A stretch of DNA of 64,000 bases from Gadus chalcogrammus (taxonomy: Eukaryota > Chordata > Actinopteri > Gadiformes > Gadidae), in NCBI RefSeq assembly GCF_026213295.1, contig NC_079424.1:16104964-16168963 (forward strand). The letters run 5' to 3'. Made by a program: the position numbers and the translations under genes. Under the pieces are notes generated by a model. The model did not search any database. It had not been told where the DNA came from and saw only the letters and a list, made by a program, of their open reading frames with translations. Positions 56,499 to 64,000 of this stretch are shown here, one piece after another (the first letter of the stretch is position 1; the number at the start of each line of letters is the position of its first letter).

Positions 56499-59400
56499 AG
56501 CTGAGGAGTTGATGGTTGAAAAGCCCCTCTTCCCTCCACAACCAACCGACAAACCAATCCCCCTCCCCCCTTTCCCTCCAGCCCAACTCAACGGTCGTCG
56601 CTCCCTCATACAGTCATCCTCTCCAATGCCTCTGTGAAGTAATCCAGCTCTCCACTCACTACCAAACCACGCACCACGCACCACCACCACCAACACCTGC
56701 CCCTCACCATAAATGTGTAATATCGCGTTCCGTCACGCAAACAGTCCGTGGGGTTCCTTTCTTTCCTGCTCGTTAATAGGGCTAAACGGTGGATCTGTCG
56801 TTTGTAACCCATCCCGTCCTCAGAGTCCCTCCGTGTCCTTGTCATTGTTGGGTTTATTTTGCAGCGGGTTCACGTGGGTTACAATGTCTTCAACCCAGAA
56901 ACCTTTGCAAGCAGACAGTATGACTCTGGTTGCATTTTATGGCAGACGTCGTTGTTATGTCATGATAGTGTGGGTTGGCTTGACAGTCTGACTGTACTTT
57001 TATTTGCCAAATAATGATTGTCGGCTTGCATTCGTATTCAATTCTCTAGTACCTTGGGGCAAATTCCTTTTGTTTTGTTGCTGGCATATGACCGAATGTT
57101 TTCTATGTGTCTTAAAATCAAGTGTTTACAGAAAAGATCAGATGGCAATTTTGTGAATGGATGAAAGGTTGTCATAGCTAGAAACCCTAAGACAGGCCAG
57201 CATAGTTTTAAGTGCCTTTTGCTCAGTAAGTATTCTCCAAAAGATGGATACCTGAATATGTTTGCCTGAGGATTACGTCCACCTCTCACCTGTTCTCCTG
57301 ATTCACTTCAATAGTACGAACGATATTCAATCCTGATGTATACACAATGCTGATCAACGAACCCAGTTCACATGATGATATCCTACAAATGCAACTGAAG
57401 ATACTACAATGACAAAGTAAATGGGCTCCTGTAGAGGACCATCTCAAGGAAGGAGATTGATATTACATTTGTAAATGGGTCGAGGGTAGTTTTGAATGTT
57501 ATTTCACTGTCGCCGTTTCTATTGTCGCTTGATAATATATTTAGTCACGCTTGCCACGCGCTGATTGCAATATGTTTACTAACGTTATCACTATATGATA
57601 CGATTTTCAAATACACAATACCGGCTTGAGAGTGTAGTCCAGTGTGGGTCAGCGTGGCTCATGTTGTGGTCGCTGCGTTACTCCAGTACAAGATCTGGAC
57701 GCTTACAAATCCATTGATGTCCCCTCATCTTTTTTCAATCATGAACTCTTCTACAAAGCCTTAGCAATCCAAGGGAGGTTGAGGCTGTGCGCTCCGACCA
57801 TACGAAACAAGTTCAATCCTTTCTACGGGATAAAGACTGCGACTATCATTGATTTATGTACAGTTCAGCCTCTTCTTATGACGTTTGCGTCGTGTGTGTA
57901 TATATCTTATCTGCAGCAGTTGATTCGGTCGGTTTGATTGTCCTTTTTGTGTTTTCTAATGTGCTTCTTCATCTTTGCCCAATTGTCTTCCTTGGTCTTT
58001 CAAACTAAAATCACTTCATCTTCTCTTGTAATGTCTCTTGTTTTTTCTGTTTTCTTTCCTGTCTATGACCCTTGCAATCTTGACTGTTCAGCAGTTTCGC
58101 TGCTGTAAGTGGCTTTGAAACCAGGAGCCTATATAGGTTAATAGGGTAAAGCTTTGTTACCTTTTGTAATATAATATATCTATTATATAATATATATACC
58201 CACACAACCATAGCTTATTTGCAATTTGTATGTGCATGTGCTTTGTTATCCACATTCAATTAGCAGAATTTGTAAATAAGAGATTAGCCTTTTTATTCAG
58301 ATTGATTTTCGTAGATGTCTTGCATAATTTCCTTGTGATTGCTAATAAATTTATTTTATTTTTGATCAGATATTTGTTGCGCATGAGTAAACATGTTAAT
58401 TCATTTCTTACCAGTAGGTGGCGGCATAGGACTTTAAAAGTATGGATTGGTAAGCAGTGAATAATACCTGAGCGGTATCTTGTTGTTTTGATTCGAAGCT
58501 CTGCAACATTTAAAATAACCTCCTTTTATAAAACATTTCTTTTCTAAGTGTGCTTCTTGCACATTTATTGAAAATGTTAAATATGTTGAATCCTAATAGG
58601 TGGCGAGTCATAGAAATACTTTTTTCTTTTAACTCGCAAGGCATCGTTTTGATGGTTGAATGATTTGTCACCAAATTTACATTTTGATGAATTGTTTTGG
58701 ATAATGTGCAGGTCATTTTACTAGATGTCATCGAGCATAACATTTTATAAAAATTAACCGTGAAGGAGGATCTTCAAGGTACTATTCGAGTTATTAACAA
58801 GTTTGAGCCACACCCTACCAGAATAATAATCCCATTTCACAGAACAACAATCGACTACCGTCCAGTTTTCTTAATCGATGACCATTTACTAAATTCACAC
58901 ACCTGGTTGATTCATGTGCATCATAAAACAATTCAATATCCCAGTGTTCCCTTATCAACCCAAACCACCCCTTCTTTAAAACGCCTCACAGCTTTTCTTT
59001 TCACGCATCTATTACCGCAAAGAGGAATTGATCCAATACAAAAGAAGGAACTGAAACACTACAGCAAGCTAATCTTGGGGCGCAATGAACCATGAGGACC
59101 GTGTCGCTCTCACGAGCTGTGGGAGACTCGGCCCGCGCCAGGTCCTTGTAAAGCGCCTACACCTTAATTCATCTAATTTCTTAAACACAGCCTTCTTAAA
59201 TGAGCAGCTGTCAACTTTAATGGCCGCTCCACGCAGATGGGCTGGAACCAGCCAGACCTGCCGCGGCAGCCAGGTGTTTGTGATGGACTCCATGGCGCAT
59301 GGTTGCGTATGGGTTTATGATCATAATGAATTTAAAGGGATTAGGGGGAGGGGGTTACGACCCCAGCCCCCCTTTGCCCTAACCCTACCATATTCATTTC

Positions 59401-60150
59401 TACTGAGCAGGTCAGGAAGAGATGACCTCAATGTGAGCCATAGACGTCTGTGTTGTTGCACTCAATTACCGCCAACACGTGGCCATTTATTAGCTTGTAT
59501 TTGGCGAATGCTGCTTCTACAAATAAATATTAAACGGATGGGCTCTGGCGGAGGCCTGTGTTGGGAGTGGCCCAAGTGGGAATCAAACTGCTGACCATAC
59601 CAGTGTTTTTAATGCCATGCTTCACCATGCTTCACCAGTGGTGAAGCATTGTGGACAGGACCACAGTTGAGTTGTAGACCGCATTAGAAACTGTCAAAAT
59701 TACACATTTTCCTCTGTCAGGTGTCCATATAGCCAGTTGTCCCTTGCTATAAAGATGACGTTTTTATTCGTATCATATTTTATTTTGGAACTCATTTCTA
59801 GCACAAAGTGGCAAAGAACTAGATCCAATGTTATATGTCCTCCCATTGGGCGCTTGCCGTCTGAATGGTAACAGTGGAAGTTAAGCACAGTCAGTCATTG
59901 TAGTAGTTCCGAGGTTAAAACGTGATCCACGAATGTTAAGCCATCCACACTGAAATAACAATAAGGCTCTGTAGTCTTGTGCCCCACTTTCTCCCAAGCA
60001 TATAGCTGCCTGCTGGTTCAATACTGTATGTGTAATTGAATCACTTCCAGATTGGCTGTACAGTATTTACTGATGTGTCTCTCTGTCAAGACCCTGGACC
60101 CTGTCACTCAGCACTGGGGAAGAACACACTTTGTAAAAATAAAGAGGATG
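56499..60150 (+). other. arl8b: arl8b 3' UTR and downstream sequence
   Basis: Long non-coding stretch. AATAAA hexamers at 58344-58349 and 60138-60143 are candidate ends; ARL8B is known for a long 3' UTR. A repeat-like segment lies at 59090-59600 (GC-rich, tRNA-like GGGAATCAAACTGC near its end), where open frames exist on both strands. No second gene is supported. Confidence 0.45.
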
Positions 60151-61239
60151 GATGACTTGACACACTATATTTGAACTAATCTTTGCAATCAATGTAGTAT
60201 TGATGCAAACCCCCCCATATGGATCATTATAGGGGTTAAAAATCATTAATAAACTTTATAGAAGGCTAAATGTTGTATTGTTTGGAATGATATTTCTGTA
60301 TGGTAAGCTAAATTCTTATTTTTCAATCTTGTAGTTTCTTATTTGGACATAGGAGGAGGCTTTAGTATTTGCTGTTAAGTCATCCAGAATACACTTTTAT
60401 CCAAAGCAACTTTGTGGACATGGTGAATTCAGAGTCAAGTCATCAGGAAGCGTTGGCATGGTTGTTTGTGAGATCAGAGTGCTATGCTTAAGAGCTTTCT
60501 AACAATAGGCTGTAGATTGTGCTCCACGAGCCCCCTAAAGCATAGTATTTGTCAAATGACTGTTTGTGGCCTGGACCTCTGCAATCCACCTTACACCTTG
60601 TTCTTATCTCTGTGCTGTTCTTTGGTCATAACCCCGGGGCTGATCGCTATGGGGCATGTCACATGATTTGGCATGGATCTGCATGGCAGCATTTCGCCAT
60701 CCTTAACTGCACCGCACTCAATAAAAGACACATGGCTACATGCTTGCCTTGCCTTGTAATACACGGCACCTGATGGCTCGTTAAGTTAATACATTCCTGT
60801 CCCTAATTAGTTTACATTGTGCTTGTTTTATTAGGGGCCGGCCGGAACATGCTGTTTAAAGTATTTCACAGGGTTTTTACTGTTGGCTGAATTTAATACT
60901 GTTTTTTTTTCGACCATAAAATAAATATTTAGAGAGTCTGACCGCTGGGGATGGAAGAGGTGTGGTGCGTGTCACCGTTCAGTGTTGTAGTGATATTTGT
61001 ATTCCGTTCAAATACGACTGCCTTTTGAGGAGAAAAAAGTTTTATTTTTGATAAACCAACCTGTTTAACTTTTATTTTATTAGTTATGGATGCAAAGGGA
61101 GAAAAAAGCTGCCGAAAGCGGCAAACGCAGTAATTCCTTTTCCCAGCGAGAGAGCGTAATCTGTCAGCGGCGCACTCTTATCCCTCACACCCCTCAGATA
61201 GCCAGCTCCCCCACGCACACTTTCGTACCTTCACCTCCC

Positions 61240-61490
61240 CACTGGGCACCCCCACACTCCTCCCTGCTCTCCTCTCCTCGTCTCCCTCCCCCTCCTCACC
61301 TCCCTCCCTCTCTTCCTTCCTGCCTTCAGTTCATTTCACACGTACCTTCATTCCTCTCTTGCTCTCTTCCTCTCTTGCTCTCTTCCTCTCTTGCTCTTTC
61401 TCCCTCCCTCCCACCGGTTCTCCCTCCCTCCCCCCCTCCCTCCCTTTCTCCCTCCTTCCCTCACCTCCCTCCCCTCCCTCCCTCTTCTCA
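61240..61490 (+). repeat. pyrimidine-rich CT tract
   Basis: Mixed CCTCC, CTCTTGCTCTCTTCCT and TCCCTCCC units. It explains the Pro/Ser/Leu-rich open frame over it. Confidence 0.9.
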
Positions 61491-63889
61491 GATTCCATTA
61501 AAAAATCACAACTTCAACTCCTAGGGCGCTGATCAAACAGGCAGACCTAATGCATTTCCTCCCCCCATCCCCAATCCAATGCACCTTCGTATTTACATAT
61601 AGATTGAGTATTTATCAGCGTGCACTTTAAGGCGGATTCACTGTAGTCCACTTTATTGAAGCGCGTTGGGTTTATGTATATTTAATGAAAAGTGGATGTA
61701 GGGAGTGTAGTTCTTTGAACAAGGGAGTACACATGGAACATGGCACACGGGCAGAATAATAATATCGTGCTGGGATGTGAACTGCACAACTTTAAACTTT
61801 GTTTCGTTGTGCTTTGGCTAGGTCTGGGATGTTACTGTATGTTGGCAGAGCATGTTCTTTAGTTGCTTTTTTGCACACCCATATATCATACTTATCACAA
61901 GACTGGAAATACCTCAGGGGAGCAGGAGATAACATCTGCTAGGAATATTTCGGCCTGACTATACTTTCAAACTGACATCAGGTAAAGTGAAATAACTGGA
62001 ATAAATAATACATGTACAGGTATTAAGGTAAGATGAGTTACTTCTTACCATTTCGTAAAATTTAGGACATCATCTTTTCTTCAGTTTAAACAAAAGACAC
62101 ACCACACTCTCTTCTGTACGCAAGTCATACGCAATCAGATTTGTTTGGGAGCTAACCATTTTTTTTTGGATTGGTGGAATAACCTTCGGTCATACAAATG
62201 CCTAATAAAAAGATTTAGAAGCAATACAAATGGAGGATTGAATTAACTTAACATCTTCTAAGAAGGTCTGATTTCTAATCAACTTTGCCTTAAACAAAAT
62301 AATTTCGGATCGGCATTTGAAAAATGTGACCTGTCTCAATCTCTACATTTTCTCAAACGGATCAACAATAGCTCTTCCCCCGGGATGTTCACGTCGATTA
62401 GATTCAAGCACAGTGGAGGACTCCGCAGTCCCGATTACTCATCAACTTGTTTTTGTCCCCGGTGAGGTCAAGATAATTAAGTACACAAAGTCTAGATAAA
62501 AGATACATCTCACTAAAAATGTATACTCAATGGATGAATGCCTTGTCTTCCTCTCAACAAAGGAAATCCTGGCCGTGTGCTCGTGGCGTTCTCTTAAATG
62601 AATCTGTCTCTGGCCATTGTTGCGGAGGCTTCAGAGGAGCTGTGTGTGAGTGTGTGTGTGTGTGTCTTTTGTCCTTCAATCACCGTGGCTACAGGTTGAC
62701 AATAGCAGGAAAAAAGCCAAACGGTGGGTGGTGAGGTGCTGATGGTAGAATCGTTACAAGGCAGGCAGGAATGTGCAGGAGAGAAAGAGATAAACTAAAT
62801 GATCTACGTAAAAGCCGGAACGTTTGTGAAAAACACAAAAAAATGTTTACATGATCTGAATACCTTTGGGAGCATATTGATTTGCCGATCTTGTTCCTGT
62901 GCCCCAGAGTCCTAGAGATACATATCTAACAATAAGACAGTGCGGACGAGCCCTGAGGTTTTATATTTCTCGTATCCTTCAAGTTTTATCGGTAAGAAAT
63001 AGTCTGCATCGGGAGAACCGCATTTGTTTCCTGTAATGTATTTGATGTTATTTCGCCCTACCCACCGAGAAACAAGTTCCAATTGAAGACATGGTTTAAC
63101 TGCATGCTCTTTCAAGTTCCTCTTCCCCTCTATGAGAACCATGTGAGCGAGACCGTGTGAAGAGAGGTCTGAAGTCACGTTAATGGAAGACACAGATGTT
63201 CCCTTGGTGCAAAGGAGTAGACCTGGCCGTAGACCAGATTAGCCGCCTTTGATGTCCGCGGAAACCTTCCCTATCACCAGGTGACTTACCGGGGTCTTGG
63301 GCTTTTGTCTCCCGTTCCCGGATGCAAGGTTTGATCCCTTGCCAGGCCAACTTTCCCTGCATCTGCACGGGAGGAACACCTGAGATATACAGGACAGTGT
63401 GTATGTACAGTATGTATTTTCCCCCAGCCAATCTCCCCACCTTGGTGGAGTATAGCAATGCCAAGGGTATTTATAGCACGGAATAAGCAGTGATTTATGA
63501 ATGGGCTCCCAGGCATGTCTAAAGACAACTTTGTTTTTATCAATTTAGATAGTCTTCCTAGTAGTACTTTTTTTTTTATAATTTTGCTGTGTTATGACCT
63601 ATCATGAATCACATGTCATTTTCCTCCTTCCTCCCTTAAGTACTTTATCACCAGATGAAAACTGCTGCAGTGCTTGCATAATCTTCAATGCTAGCATCAG
63701 TGGAAAACATTGTCTCTATTGTCTAGAATAAATTATACACTTAAAATATACAAAAATGTAAGAAATGATAAACAACAAAAAAGATAACTAATTCAATCAA
63801 TAAATCATAGTATGCTTTTTATTTTCCGTACCAATACCTGGTTTTATCTACAACAATTTCCACAGATGACTGCGCACACAATGTGTCTG

Positions 63890-63922
<33 letters not shown>

Positions 63923-63940
63923 GTGTGTGTGTGTGTGTAC
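63890..63940 (+). repeat. interrupted (GT)n
   Basis: GT units broken by TTTGTCTG. Confidence 0.9.
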
Positions 63941-64000
63941 ACTCAGTTCTGTGTTAGCATAAGAACGATTGTTAGGAAGGGTCTAATTAAAAATCACTAA

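Larger units (their letters stand above)
60151..64000. other. intergenic after arl8b
   Basis: It contains a degenerate V-SINE/LINE tail (ACTTTTATCCAAAGCAACTT near 60395), CT-rich DNA at 61240-61490 and (GT)n at 63890-63940. In human the next gene is EDEM1; no EDEM1-like exon is visible here. Confidence 0.5.

Noticed and set aside
59069..59594. Open frames on both strands downstream of arl8b, possibly edem1
   Set aside because: No EDEM1 motif is present; sequence looks like a GC-rich repeat with a tRNA-like end.

Overview
This is a vertebrate, almost certainly teleost, nuclear genomic segment. Multi-exon genes with GT-AG introns, very dense dinucleotide and tetranucleotide microsatellites, V-SINE-like repeats and hAT-type DNA elements all point to a ray-finned fish. 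The extreme microsatellite density resembles that reported for gadiform (cod-like) fishes, but that narrower placement is only inference.

Four protein-coding genes lie head to tail on the + strand. (1) 1-37878 is the 3' part of an inositol 1,4,5-trisphosphate receptor type 1 gene (itpr1). Eighteen exons encode the C-terminal 938 residues: part of the regulatory domain, six membrane segments, the GGGVGD pore filter, a split CxxC/HxxxxH zinc site and the C-terminal coiled coil. The gene begins upstream of the window. (2) 41127-43456 is bhlhe40 (DEC1), a five-exon bHLH-Orange repressor, complete, with an upstream tandem E-box and a long 3' UTR. (3) 46490-51495 is an N-acylethanolamine acid amidase (naaa) gene of 11 exons. 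It is complete except for a reading-frame break inside exon 6. (4) 52451-56498 is arl8b, a seven-exon lysosomal small GTPase of exactly 186 residues. The order itpr1-bhlhe40-arl8b matches the conserved vertebrate block (human 3p26); naaa lies elsewhere in human and is an extra gene here.

No operon-like logic applies. Two of the genes do share a theme: arl8b and naaa both act at lysosomes, and the arl8b promoter carries a GTCACATGAC MiT/TFE-type site. From 56499 to 64000 I see the arl8b 3' UTR and intergenic sequence but no supportable further gene.

The non-coding part holds a 422-bp hAT-type MITE with a perfect 8-bp target duplication, and a second hAT-like element filled by a G-run minisatellite. 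The last itpr1 intron is a repeat cluster framed by two ~158-bp inverted copies 4.6 kb apart. There are several V-SINE copies, some nested, and about 25 simple-sequence arrays, several of which touch splice sites. I did not find an obviously new multi-gene system. The best leads are the naaa exon 6 lesion, a GC-AG itpr1 intron, the microsatellite-splice-site associations and the nested repeat cluster.
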